Source: Siphonodentalium dalli (Eukaryota; Mollusca; Scaphopoda; Gadilida; Siphonodentaliidae). From it: a stretch of 64,000 bases of DNA. Positions 1-11,284 of the stretch are shown here, piece by piece. Under the pieces are notes generated by a model, which made no database searches, had not been told where the DNA came from, and was given only the letters and a program-made list of their open reading frames with translations. The stretch's first letter is position 1; every line of letters starts with the position of its first letter. The translations under genes and the position numbers were made by a program. Location: positions 154,925,043 to 154,989,042 of the forward strand of contig CP136069.1 of the NCBI GenBank assembly GCA_032622095.1, written 5' to 3'.

Positions 1-569
1 GGAGGACAAAATGACAACCGGAAGTAGTAAAAAGAGCATTTTACGGTAACTTTCATCATAGGTGCCAGTTGCGCCACATACATGATGTCCAGTAAGTCAT
101 AACCCGAGTTTTCAAAATTGACGACGGACATGGCAACCGGAAGTCAGCAATTGAAGTGCTTTTTTAATTTCTAACTCTTTAAACTAAATCTTCAAATATC
201 GAATAAATATATATGCCATCATATAAGTTTCCAAAGCCACCAACTATAAGTTTCAGAATACATCAAATGAGTGTCCCAAACCACCTAACGAGTGTACCAG
301 ACAATATATACTGAGTCACCTACCTAGTATCCAAAACCAATCTATGAGTATCCCAATCCATACGTCTGGTGCCCCAAATTCAAATATTGTCCCGAGTAAA
401 CCGTCGTAAATAATCCACCCAACGAGTTTCCCAAACCACCAAGTAGTGCCCCAAACCATATGCAACTGGTTCCCATCCCACATAGCATAGAGCCCGAAGC
501 CGCCATCGCACGCCGCCGCCACCAGTCATATTGGCCACAAGCCACCGCCAGCCATATTATCTCTAACGC
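1..569. repeat. Gene-free flank with degenerate minisatellite
   Basis: No credible gene is visible. CAACCGGAAGT occurs twice (near 15 and 134). From about 230 to 485 a loose C-rich pattern recurs, with words such as CCCAAACCACC followed by a GAGT-type motif roughly every 25-30 bases. This looks like a decayed minisatellite. Reading frames in this stretch appear to be by-products of the repeat. Confidence 0.35.
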
Positions 570-770
570 CAGAGCCGTAATTTCGCTAAAATCCGGATTG
601 AGAATCCAAAGCCGATTACGGGGGGCGGAGCTAATTTCGGATTCTAGGTCAGATTTTGAAATCCACGTGGTCTCCGAAACTACGTTTAATGTTCTCCCAG
701 CGTCAAACATGGCTCTTGTATTTGACACAAGTATCATTTGTATCTTATATTTATAAAGTTCATGTTTGTT

Positions 771-779
771 GTGAAAGTC
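771..779 (+). repeat. 9-bp target-site duplication, left
   Basis: GTGAAAGTC directly precedes the foldback terminus TTGACGCCACATCC. The same nine bases follow the other terminus at 5372-5380. An uninterrupted copy of the same target lies in inverted copy B (8309-8317). Confidence 0.85.
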
Positions 780-1850
780 TTGACGCCACATCCGTCCAAT
801 CTCGCTACTCTCATCAAGGACGGCCTCGGACAATCGCCATTTCGACGGTCACATGATCTCCGGTCATGTGACCCATACCCGGAAGAGATTGCACGTCGGC
901 AGACATTTTTGTTCAACAGCGAAACTTCTCTCGTCGTTTTTCATCAAATGTAAGTAAACTGAGTAATGTTTTCAAATAACTTTGGTGCAGTCATCGACTA
1001 ATGATATAATATGACCGCGCGGATTGGTTCTTAGGTTCCCAATACGATTTAATTTCATTTACCAGCCGCTTGAATCGGCGCACATGGCTTTCTGCGTTTT
1101 CGACGTATTAGCCCCCACGACCTATTCAGCGATGGGAATGGCAAACTTTTAACCTGAAGACCCAGACTTCCCTTGTCCCATGTCTTCCTGAGTTAATTCC
1201 ACACCCAAGGTTAGCGTGGTTCCATATCTTCATGATTTTACATATGATTTTTTTCATTCTGAACTTTTCACTTTTTATTCCATCACCCAGGCCCCATTTG
1301 GCAATGGTCATTGGACACTTTCAAGTCGAAAATATACATGACACTGATTTAGTGCCCTCCGTTGTGAATTCCCCACCCAACAGTGTGCCACTTTACACAA
1401 CTTGACTATTCTACGTTAAATTTTTTTCGTTCTGAATCAGGCACTTTTCTTGGTCGCCCTAAATCCAATTTTGCGATGCCAATTTGAGACTTTCTGGTAA
1501 AAATATCAGTAACGCTGATTTTATGCCTTCGTGTGTGACTTCCCCAGCCAGCGGTGTGCCTCTTTCCACAATTTTGTGATTGTACGTTACATTTTTCTCA
1601 TTCTAAATGGTAGTTTTCTCAGCGACACCTAGATCATGCCATGATTCTCTACTCTGGCTAACGCCGTAGCATTAGCCAAAGTACAGGTTCATGGCATGAT
1701 CTAGGTAATACCGAATACAATTTTGTAATGCCAATTTGAGACTTTCTGGTAGAAAATATCAATAGCACTGATTTTATGCCTTTTGTGTGCGACTTCCCCA
1801 TCCAACAGTGTGCCTCTTTCCACAATTTTGCGATTGGGTCTTTTTTCATT
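780..1850 (+). repeat. Left inverted arm of foldback element
   Basis: Pairs with ~4318-5371 in reverse complement. The pairing includes a segment around 1126-1311 mirrored at 4839-5024, where long frames open on opposite strands with almost identical translations. Those frames are artefacts of the symmetry. The arm carries one 74-bp hairpin insert (1630-1703) that is also present in the partner arm. Confidence 0.8.
1630..1703. mobile_element. 74-bp hairpin MITE, copy 1
   Basis: Starts TAGATCATGCCATGA and ends with the inverse TCATGGCATGATCTA. It is an almost complete palindrome with a short loop (CGTA). It sits at the position mirrored by copy 3 (4447-4520), so it probably predates, or was copied with, the arm symmetry. 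The flanks are diverged forms of GGTGTYACC. Confidence 0.75.
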
Positions 1851-3442
1851 TAAAATCACCTCTTGAAATGGACCTCTTATTATTGCCACAAATTTTTTAT
1901 CTCATTGGAGCGTCAATACTGATTTAGACTCATGATCATAATGCCTTCACATATTTTGAAAGATATGTGTACAATTCAATGACATGTTTTCCTTTCTCAA
2001 ATCAAAATCAATATTATAAAGTGAATTATGAGTAGAGCCTGGTTGAAATGTTACTGTGTGGCGAGTCACACTCGTCTTTCGAGCTACTGTTGTCCTAATG
2101 CCATACATGTATGTGTGGTGTTATTAATTATTTGTATTGTGCAGAGGTGAAAATATGCTCGTAAACCTCCATAGTAAACATTTTACACCAAGCTCTCATC
2201 ATAAATGATAAGCATTAATTGTTTTTAGTCAAATGTGAAGGACTCAATGTTGGTACATAAAATTTGCAAACATCAGAGCTGTCTTTTTCACAAATCGCTC
2301 GGATTAACCAAACCCTGTGAAAATGACAACTTTATAAAAAATAGCCTGTATATTTGTGTGACAGCATCAGTTTGACCTACCAGCATCATAGCAATTCAGC
2401 AGGACCGACCAACATCATAGCAGCCTAGCAGGACTCGTGATCAGGGGTGAGTGTTATTTGTTTGTGTGGTCTTTTGTTGGTTTCATAATCCTGAGAGAGA
2501 AAGCAATGCAGTCTGTTGGAAGTAATTGGAATGGAACTGGTGCCAATGATTCCATACAATTTGAATCAGGACACGCGATATTGAATCAAATCAGATGAAA
2601 GATTCTGAATCACATCAATTTGTCCGCAGGGCCCTAATTGAAACAAACGAATACAATAATGTACATGCAATGGATTAAAGTGATGTGAAACACTCCCGTA
2701 GGGTAATCCAATAGAAATGGAGAATATTCATGCTCAAAGTTGTTCTTTTTAAGAATATTAATCCAAATTACCAACACGCATCGTCATTCTGATATATTAA
2801 TTTAATGCCCTGACTCTGGATGGCGAAATCATTTGTGTTAGTTTGTTGACAATTGTTGTGTCCCATATTCAGATGTAAATATTTACAAATGAGCGTTGTT
2901 TTGACAACGTTTTCTCTTGAATGGTATGGTCGATTTCTCTGAAATTTTCGACAATGTTAGTAGAATGCTACATTCTCCAGGTTGGCATAACGCCTGAATA
3001 CCAACTTATCAGCTTCACGAACTCGAACAAGTGCATAATATGTCTTTAAGGTAATAATACATGTACATACCAACATGCATTTGTGCTGCTGTATTCAATG
3101 TAAGATTGTAAGTGATGCTAACAATTCTGGCATTGCCATTCATTCAGGGAGATGATTTATTTCACCCAGACAACATACACATGTAGCCATGTATATGCAC
3201 ACTATGCACACTACATGTACTGGTATACTTTTAAATTTAAAAATGACTATTACATTCGTATCTGTGATTTACCTTGATTTCTCGAGTGATTATAAACTAT
3301 AATTGCACTTATGAATTATGTCACTTTAACTAGCATGTTACATGTATTTATATTCGCAATAAAATTTATACGTCATGGGTATAATGGCAGTGATATTAGG
3401 ATTTCTCGTAAATTAAGATGTTTATAATGGAATATGATTAAA

Positions 3443-3577
3443 CAGAGAATAATCACTTGATTGAACTGGTGCCATGAACAAAATTCGATTGAGGCAGGGT
3501 CTAATTTGTGTTTGTATAACATCCCTACCTCTCATGAATTATTTCATGTCACCAGTTCAATGAAGTGATTACTCTCA
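3443..3577. mobile_element. Palindromic MITE-like insert
   Basis: The left arm GAGAATAATCACTTG..ATTGAACTGGTG is mirrored by CACCAGTTCAATGAAGTGATTACTCTC on the right, with a centre of about 70 bases. It is roughly 135 bp and has no coding capacity. I see no clear target duplication. Confidence 0.5.
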
Positions 3578-3700
3578 ATATATTACTGGTATCCACACAA
3601 TAAGCCATTTATCAGGGCCATGCCAATGCGTTCAAACATTGGAAAATAATGGAAGCTGAGAACCTGGTGTGAATTGAACTATGGTGGGGTCTCAAGCCAA

Positions 3701-3855
3701 ACTCTCAGGTGCATAATAATCGTGATGGCCTAATAATAGTGATTGGTAGGGATTTAGGCTGATTTTAATAATGTCTCAATGTAAATATTAGTGATCGTTG
3801 GTAATTTTCTCCAAATTAATAATCGTGCTGTCACTATTATTAAGCACCTGAGAGT
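3701..3855. mobile_element. 155-bp MITE (ACTCTCAGGTGC ends)
   Basis: Terminal inverted repeats ACTCTCAGGTGCATAATAAT and ATTATTAAGCACCTGAGAGT, plus further imperfect pairing inside. Non-coding and of unknown superfamily. Confidence 0.6.
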
Positions 3856-4191
3856 ACCCCTTCACATTAGAAAAAATGCCATTGAATGGCATAAGTTGCT
3901 TGAGGATAGAAGTGATCTATCATACCACTGTAAATTCAACCAGGCGCTTCCTATTAAATAATTATGCCAAGCAGGAGTGGGGCAGGGATACCAGAACGTG
4001 CTCACTGGATGCAATCACATTAATACTACTGTCATGCATATATTCTGAAGTACCGGTAGTTTGATAAAAGATAGATCATGCCATGAATCTCTACTCTGGC
4101 GGTGTAGTATGGCGAAGTTGTGCAAAGTGGCATACTGTTGGGAATTCATAAAGGAAGGCATAAAATCAGCGATATTGTATTTGGTGTTACC

Positions 4192-4265
4192 TAGATCATG
4201 CCATGAACCTGTACTTTGGCTAACGCTACGGCGTTAGCCAGAGTAGAGAATCATGGCATGATCTA
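4192..4265. mobile_element. 74-bp hairpin MITE, copy 2
   Basis: Same TAGATCATGCCATGA hairpin as copies 1 and 3. Exact 9-bp direct repeats GGTGTTACC flank it (4183-4191 and 4266-4274). There is no counterpart in the left arm, so this may be a later insertion or part of an extra arm unit. Confidence 0.75.
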
Positions 4266-4317
4266 GGTGTTACCGAGAAAGGTGCACCATTTAGAATGAA
4301 AAATATGTAACATACAA

Positions 4318-5371
4318 TCACTAAATTGTGGAAAGAGGCACACCGCTGGATGGGGAAGTCACACACGAAGGCGTAAAATCAGCGTTATTGATAATTTTAA
4401 CCAGAAAGTCTCAAATTGGCATCGCAAAATTGTATTCGGTGTTACCTAGATCATGCCATGAACCTGTACTTTGGCTAATGCTACGGCGTTGGCCAGAGTA
4501 GAGAATCATGGCATGATCTAGGTGTCACCGAGAAAACTACCATTTAGAATGAAAAAAATGTAACGTACAATCACAAAATTGTGGAAAGAGGCATACCGCT
4601 GGCTGGGGAAGTCACACACGAAGGCATAAAATCAGCGTTATTGATATTTTTACCAGAAAGTCTCAAATTGGCATCGCAAAATTGGATTTAGGGAGACCAA
4701 GAAAAGTGCCTAATTCAGAACGAAAAAAATTTAACGTAGAATAATCAAGTTGTGTAAAGTGGCACACCGTTGGGTGGGGAATTCACAAAGGAAGGCACTA
4801 AATCAGTGTCATGTATATTTTCGGCTTGAAAGTGTCCAATGACCATTGCCAAATGGGGCATGGGTGATGGAATAAAAAGTGAAAAGTTCAGAATGAAAAA
4901 AATCATATGTAAAATCATGAAGATATGGAACCACGCTGACCTTGGGTGCGGAATTGACTCAGGAAGACATGGGACAAGGGAAGTCTGGGTCTTCAGGTTA
5001 AAAGTTTGCCATTCCCATCGCTGAATAGGTCGTGGGGGCTAATACGTCGAAAACGCAGAAAGCCATGTGCGCCGATTCAAGCGGCTGGTAAATGAAATTA
5101 AATCGTATTGGGAACCTAAGAACCAATCCGCGCGGTCATATTATATCATTAGTCGATGACTGCACCAAAGTTATTTGAAAACATTACTCAGTTTACTTAC
5201 ATTTGATGAAAAACGACGAGAGAAGTTTCGCTGTTGAACAAAAATGTCTGCCGACGTGCAATCTCTTCCGGGTATGGGTCACATGACCGGAGATCATGTG
5301 ACCGGTCGAAATGGCGATTGTCCGAGGCCGTCCTTGATGAGAGTAGCGAGATTGGACGGATGTGGCGTCAA
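4318..5371 (-). repeat. Right inverted arm of foldback element
   Basis: Reverse complement of 780 to ~1850, ending at GGATGTGGCGTCAA immediately before the right target duplication. It contains hairpin copy 3 at the mirrored position of copy 1. Confidence 0.8.
4447..4520. mobile_element. 74-bp hairpin MITE, copy 3
   Basis: Flanked by GGTGTTACC (4438-4446) and GGTGTCACC (4521-4529), an 8/9 direct match. It mirrors copy 1 in the other arm. Confidence 0.75.
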
Positions 5372-5380
5372 GTGAAAGTC
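5372..5380 (+). repeat. 9-bp target-site duplication, right
   Basis: GTGAAAGTC, identical to 771-779. Directly afterwards copy A of the CAGAG element resumes with ATGCTTTTCTTCTATG, as in copies B and C. Confidence 0.85.
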
Positions 5381-7057
5381 ATGCTTTTCTTCTATGTGTA
5401 TATACCGTACACGGCACATAATTTGCTGCCAATCCGACTTAATCGTATCTTATTTTTCAAGTTAAAGTGCGTTTATTGATGAGGGCAAGCATATCTAAAC
5501 ATGACAGCTCTAGGCCTCCTGAATCAAATTCCGAAGATGTTGTGAAGAACACAGGAAACTTGTCAGTTGAACAGGGACGTGACGACAGGGGTTGCTTGGG
5601 TGTCTCGACCCCCACCACGAACTTTGGTACAATTTGCTTAGCTGTGCAGTCATTCATACGTGAGGAAAATCAGGATTACTTTTACTAACTGTTCCAAATA
5701 ATGACACTTACAAGCCAGCAAACGCAACAAACAAACCCGATTTTAAATAAATACACATACAAACTTATGACTAACTCGGGAGAGGGGTGTCCAGTGATCT
5801 GTATATATGTTCAACTTGTTTTGGTAGTCATGTTGCTTTGCCATTACTAATTATTTATTTTTTCAGTGTAATAATATATACTTACCCTTAAGTGAGTCAG
5901 CACTTGTCCCCCAATTTATTTGTATGTATAAACAAATGTATGTGTTATATATCATGTGTTATCTAAATTTGACATATATTTGAAATAAATATATCTAAAC
6001 TAAACTTTGGTACATTCCAGCAGTCGGAAATTTCATGCATGACACAACATTAGTTGGACATTAATTTGACACCATATATAGGTTGTCATTGTTCTCATTG
6101 TTTGATTTTGTTTTTCAACCAGTAAAAGTTGGTAATTTTCCAATCTTGGTGTTTGTCAGGTTGGATATTTCCAAGGGGAGCAAATGGAATTCTGCGAACC
6201 TGTGAGATTGATGTTTGGTTCAATGGGGGGGGGGGGGGGGGGTGTGCAGTTGGCCTGAAATTTGAGGAAACATCTAACCACGTCCCTAGAACATATGTCT
6301 GTTGTCTATACATAGACTATTGTGCAAAACGACTGCATTTAACGAAACAAAATATTTTCAAGATGAAACATGAAATTGCTATAAGACTAGATGATAGTAC
6401 ATACGTGTATCTGATAATCCATCGATATCATATATATATATAATCCTACTATTTCTTGAATAAGAAGAAACATTATAATAACGAACACAGCAGAAGACAA
6501 TCCATGCAGGTTCATATGAATTCGGTCAATGGTGACGTATCCGCCGAATTCGAAATCGACATGCGTTCGGGCGGTATTTATGGATGGAATTATGAAATGG
6601 ACATATGAAAGTGACAATCAACAATGATTTAATTTTGCTTCGCCATCAACCGAAGTGCTCCCCCAGCGTTACTATCAATAGCGTTATTATTTGGCTAATT
6701 TCAGTAATATTCTCCCAGTTTACATTCAATAAAACAAATTTGTCTCCGCATTTAAAATTCTTTGGTATAGATCGTTTATATTCTGCAATAATTTGTACAC
6801 AAGAGACGGATTCTTATGTTTTATTGTGTTTTTAAACTCCGAGGTGGCGAAATCTCGGTTTGTTTACATTATGAACATTTGAGTCCGTAATCGGAATCCA
6901 AATCCCAATCGGATTACCACGAAATTGGGATTACGGTCTGTTCGTTTACTGATTCTGCAAATTTGTGGTCTGTTCTTTTGCCGAACCAAGTCGTACGGGA
7001 CAAATCTGTAATCTGAATCCAGAATCCGAATTGGATTTTAGCGAAATAACGCCTCTG

Positions 7058-8508
7058 CGAAGCAATTGCAAACCATTGTTGATTGTCACTTTCATATGTC
7101 CATTTCATAATTCCATCCTTAAAATACCACCCGAACGCATGCATGTCGATTTCGAATTCAGCGGATACGTCACCATTGACCGAATTCATATGAACCTGCA
7201 TGGATATGTCTTCTGCTGTGTCCGTTATTATAATGTTTCTTCTTATTCAAGAAATAGTAGGATTATATGGTATCGATGGATTATCAGATACACGTATGTA
7301 CTATCATCTAGTCTTAAAGTTATAGCAATTTTAACATGTTTTGTTTCGTTAAATGCAGTCGTTTTGCGCAATAGTCTCTGTATAGACAACAGACACATGT
7401 TCTAGGGACGTGGCTAGAAGTTTCCTCAAATTTCCAGCCAACTGCACCCCCCCCCCCCCCCCCATTGAACCAAACATCAATCTCACAGGTTCGCAGAATT
7501 CAATTTTCTCTCCTTGGAAATATCCAATCTGACAAACACTAAGATTGGAAAATTACCAACTTTTACTGGTTGAAAAAAATCAAACAATGAGAACAATGCC
7601 AACCTATATATGGTGTCAAATTAATGTCCAACTAATGTTGTGTCATGCATGAAATTTCCGACTGCTGGAATGTACCAAAGTTTAGTTTAGATATATTTAT
7701 TTCATTTATATGTCAAATTTAGATAACACATGATATATAACACATACATTTGTTTATACATACAAAGGAATTGGGGGACAAGTACTGACTCACTTAAGGG
7801 TACCCCCCTCTCCCATATGTTATTACACTGAAAAAATAAATAATTAGTAATGGCAAAGCAACATGACTACCAAAACAAGTTGAACATATATACAGATCAC
7901 CGGACACCCCCTCTCCCGAGTTAGTCATAAGTTTGTATATGTATTTATTTAAAATCGGGTTTGTTTGTTGCGTTTGTTGGCTTGTACGTATCATTATTTG
8001 AAACAGTTAGTCAAAATAATCCTGATTTTCCTCACGTATGAATGACTGCACAGCTTAGCAAATTGTACCAAAGTTCGGGGTGGGGGTCGAGACACCCAAT
8101 CAACCCCTGTCGTCACGTCCCTGTTCAACTGACAAGTTCCGTGTGTTCTTCACAACATCTTCGGAATTTGATTCAGGAGGCCTAGAGCTGTCATGTTTAG
8201 ATATGCTTGCCATCATCAATAAACACACTTTAACTTGAAAAAAAGATGCGATTAAGTCGGATTGGCAGCAAATTATGTGCAGTGTATACACACATAGAAG
8301 AAAAGCATGACTTTCACATCAAACATGCACTTTATAAATATAAGATACAAATGATACTTGTGTCAAATACATGAGCCATGTTTGACGCTGGGAGAGAGTT
8401 TCGGAAATCACGTGGATTTCAAAATCTGACCTAGAATCCGAAATTAGCTCCGCCCCCCGTAATCGGCTTTGGATTCTCAATCCGGATTTTAGCGAAATTA
8501 CGGCTCTG
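7058..8508 (-). mobile_element. CAGAG element, inverted truncated copy B
   Basis: Reverse complement of most of copy C (about 8507-9946). It lacks about 410 bp of the distal end. It begins abruptly after the right terminus of copy A and ends in the terminus TTTTAGCGAAATTACGGCTCTG, head-to-head against copy C. It carries a 17-C run (7447-7463) at the position of the G-runs in A and C. Its target region keeps GTGAAAGTC uninterrupted (8309-8317, minus). Confidence 0.7.
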
Positions 8509-10360
8509 AGTCGTAATTTCGCTAAAATCCGGATTGAGAATCCGAAGCCGATTACGGGGGCGGGGCTAATTCCAGATTCTAGGTCAGATTTCGAAATCCA
8601 CGTGGTCTCCGAAACTCTCTCCCAGCGTCAAACATGGCTCATGTATTTGACACAAGTATCATTTGTATCTTATATTTATAAAGTGCATGTTTGTTGTGAA
8701 AGTAATGCTTTTCTTCTATGTGTATATACACGGCACATAATTTGCATTTTTTTCTTCAAGTTAAAGTGTGTTTATTGATGATGGCAAGCATATCTAAACA
8801 TGACAGCTCAAGGTCTCCTGAATCAAATTCCGAAGATGTTGTGAAGAACACACGAAACTTGTCAGTTGAACAGGGACGTGACGACAGGGGTTGATTGTGT
8901 GTCTCGACCCCCACCCCGAACTTTGGTACAATTTGCTAAGCTGTGCAGTCATTCATACGTGAGGAAAATCAGGATTATTTTGACTAACTGTTTCAAATAA
9001 TGATACGTACAAGCCAACAAACGCAACAAACAAACCCGATTTTAAATAAATACATACATGTATACAAACTTATGACTAATTCGGGAGAGGGGGTGTCCAG
9101 TGATCTGTATATATGTTCAACTTGTTTTGGTAGTCATGTTGCTTTGCCATTACTAATTATTTATTTTTTCAGTGTAATAACATATGTGAGAGGGGGGGGG
9201 GGGGGTACCATTAAGTGAGTCAGTACTTGTCCCCCAATTCCTTTGTATGTATAAACAAATGTATGTGTTATATATCATGTGTTATCTAAATTTGACATAT
9301 ATTTGAAATAAATATATCTAAACTAAACTTTGGTACATTCCAGCAGTCGGAAATTTCATGCATGACACAACATTAGTTGGACATTAATTTGACACCATAT
9401 ATAGGTTGGCATTGTTCTCATTGTTTGATTTTTGTCAACCAGTAAAAGTTGGTAATTTTTCCAATCTTAGTGTTTGTCAGATTGGATATTTCCAAGGGGA
9501 GCAAATTGAATTCTGCGAACCTGTGAGATTGATGTTTGGTTCAATTGGGGGGGGGGGTGCAGTTGGCAAGAAATTTGAGGAAACTTCTAGCCACGTCCCT
9601 AGAACATGTGTCTGATTATACAGAGACTATTGTGCAAAACGACTGCATTTAACGAAACAAAACATGTTAAACATGAAATTGCTATAACTTTAGGACTAGA
9701 TGATAGTACATACGTGTATCTGATAATCCATCGATACCATATAATCCTACTATTTCTTGAATAAGAAGAAACATTATAATAACGAACACAGCAGAAGACA
9801 TATCCATGCAGGTTCATATGAATTCGGTCAATGGTGACGTATCCGCCGAATTCGAAATCGACATGCGTTCGGGCGGTATTTTATGGATGGAATTATGAAA
9901 TGGACATATGAAAGTGACAATCAACAATGATTTGCAATTGCTTCGCCATCAACCGAATTGCTCCCCCAGCGTTACTATCAATAGCGTTATTATTTGGCTA
10001 ATTTCAGTAATATTCTCCCAGTTTACATTCAATAAAACAAATTTGTCTCCGCATTTAAAATTCTTTGATATAGATCGTTTATATTCTGCAATAAATTGTA
10101 CACAAGAGACGGATTCTTATGTTTTATTGTGTTTTTAAACTCTGAGGTGGCGAAATATCGGTTTGTTTACATTACGAACATTTGAGTCCGTAATCGGAAT
10201 CCGAATCCCAATCGGATTACCACGAAATTGAGATTACGGTCTGTTCGTTTACTGATTCTGCCAATTTCTGGTCTGTTCTTTTGCCGAACCAAGTCGTACG
10301 GGGACCAATCTGTAATCTGAATCCAGAATCTGAATCGGTTTTAGCGAAATAACGCCTCTG
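8507..10360 (+). mobile_element. CAGAG element, intact copy C
   Basis: The most complete copy, 1854 bp. The left end is GAGTCGTAATTTCGCTAAA and the right end TTTAGCGAAATAACGCCTCTG. It shares with A and B a short frame starting MASISKHDSSRPPESN (near 8779) that is too short and isolated to call a gene. G-runs lie at 9192-9205 and 9547-9557. An AATAAA-containing segment lies near 9306. No transposase is present, so it is probably non-autonomous. Confidence 0.7.
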
Positions 10361-11218
10361 CCACATGAAAAAATCTTCGCCGCCGGAATTGTACAATGGC
10401 TGAGCCGTGTGCATGGGCTTATATGTCGAGCACAACTGCACTGTGAATCGTAAAGAACTAAACCGCATTGCCTAATATTGGCATACGTGCATGTACACGA
10501 CATGGTTGTTATATTATCAGAACAACGGGCCCCTTAATGTGGAATAGACTATCCCAATGCATGCTTTCATACAACTGGATGGGAGCATCCATTCGGTATT
10601 GTGAGGGTTAAAGTATAAATTGTTTATATCGACACGACCCAGTCTCAGACATCGCTGGCATTTGTCAATATATGCACATAATCTGTAGAAGAGAATAGAA
10701 AATAGTTTGAAATATTATCATTACTATCGGATTCATCATGCAATGATGCATGTATATATCGGAAGATGCCAGTGATGCATGATAGCAGTCTGAAGTCTAT
10801 TGGAACAAGACGGCTGTCAATCAAGACTAGACGGCTGTCAATCAAGACTAACCTTAAACATGCATATTAATTGTTTTTTAATTCTCCGATCAATTCAGTC
10901 TACAAGGTGTGCCGATGTATTCAATCATCTGTAGTTTGGTGATGATCGAATCAGGGATGTGGCCTGTAGGGTGTGCCAAAGGATTTAGTCATGCAAAGAG
11001 TAAAATCCAAGATGGCTCCCGGCGGCTGTCTAGACCCAAAAGGGATAGTTAGTCAACAGTTAATACGAAGATAATGATTAATTTGTATTGGAACGAAAAC
11101 GTGTGGTTGCACACAATATCGATATACTTTCAAAATAATACGGGATGCTCTTAATACTCTTAAATTTCCGGTCAAGCAGGCGAAACGAAACCAACCAAAA
11201 TCAGGGATATTTAATACA
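10361..11218 (-). other. Possible 3' LTR and flank of gypsy remnant 1
   Basis: Read on the minus strand, a purine tract AGAGAGGGA (11219-11227) is followed by TGTATTAAATATCCC. This is the usual arrangement of a polypurine tract and LTR start. The LTR end is not clear, because no second LTR copy is present for comparison. A 21-bp direct repeat (GACGGCTGTCAATCAAGACTA twice) lies at 10809-10850. No gene is seen. Confidence 0.35.
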
Positions 11219-11284
11219 TCCCTCTCTAACTTAGAATACAAAACATTTGAACTTCTTGATTACTTTAACAGTCAACATCTGATA

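Larger units (their letters stand above)
1851..4191. other. Interior of foldback element, non-coding
   Basis: No ORF of note and no protein family recognised; the sequence is AT-rich. Two palindromic inserts are listed separately (3443-3577 and 3701-3855). A partial hairpin-MITE edge, TAGATCATGCCATGA, appears at 4071-4085 without its partner arm. Confidence 0.5.
780..5371. mobile_element. Foldback (MULE/FB/TU-like) element with ~1.1 kb inverted arms
   Basis: The left arm (780 to ~1850) is the near-perfect reverse complement of the right arm (~4318-5371). The termini are TTGACGCCACATCC and GGATGTGGCGTCAA. The element is 4592 bp and flanked by a 9-bp duplication. Each arm is internally repetitive: diverged units of about 170 bp begin near 1144, 1316, 1490 and 1740 once a hairpin insert is discounted. 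The interior (1850-4318) has no convincing ORF and carries two small MITE-like hairpins. Long arms built of tandem units plus a 9-bp duplication are known for Drosophila FB, sea urchin TU and some Mutator-like elements. Membership in that group is inference. Confidence 0.8.
570..7057 (+). mobile_element. CAGAG-terminus element, copy A (interrupted)
   Basis: The left end reads CAGAGCCGTAATTTCGC and the right end is its approximate inverse, GCGAAATAACGCCTCTG, so it has terminal inverted repeats. The subterminal regions are rich in AATCCGGATT, CCGATTACGG and related words. Without the inserted foldback element (780-5371) and one target duplication it is about 1.89 kb, close to copy C (1.85 kb). 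It encodes no transposase and is probably a non-autonomous DNA transposon. It contains an 18-G run at 6225-6242. The family is not recognised; internal parts recur, diverged, near 16905-17070. Confidence 0.65.

Noticed and set aside
1126-5024. Two nearly identical 61-residue proteins on opposite strands (1126-1311 minus and 4839-5024 plus)
   Set aside because: They are the same sequence in the two inverted arms of the foldback element and lie in its repetitive units.
6129-6443. 104-residue plus-strand frame with a poly-Gly stretch
   Set aside because: The glycines come from an 18-G homopolymer whose length differs among element copies, so the frame is not kept.
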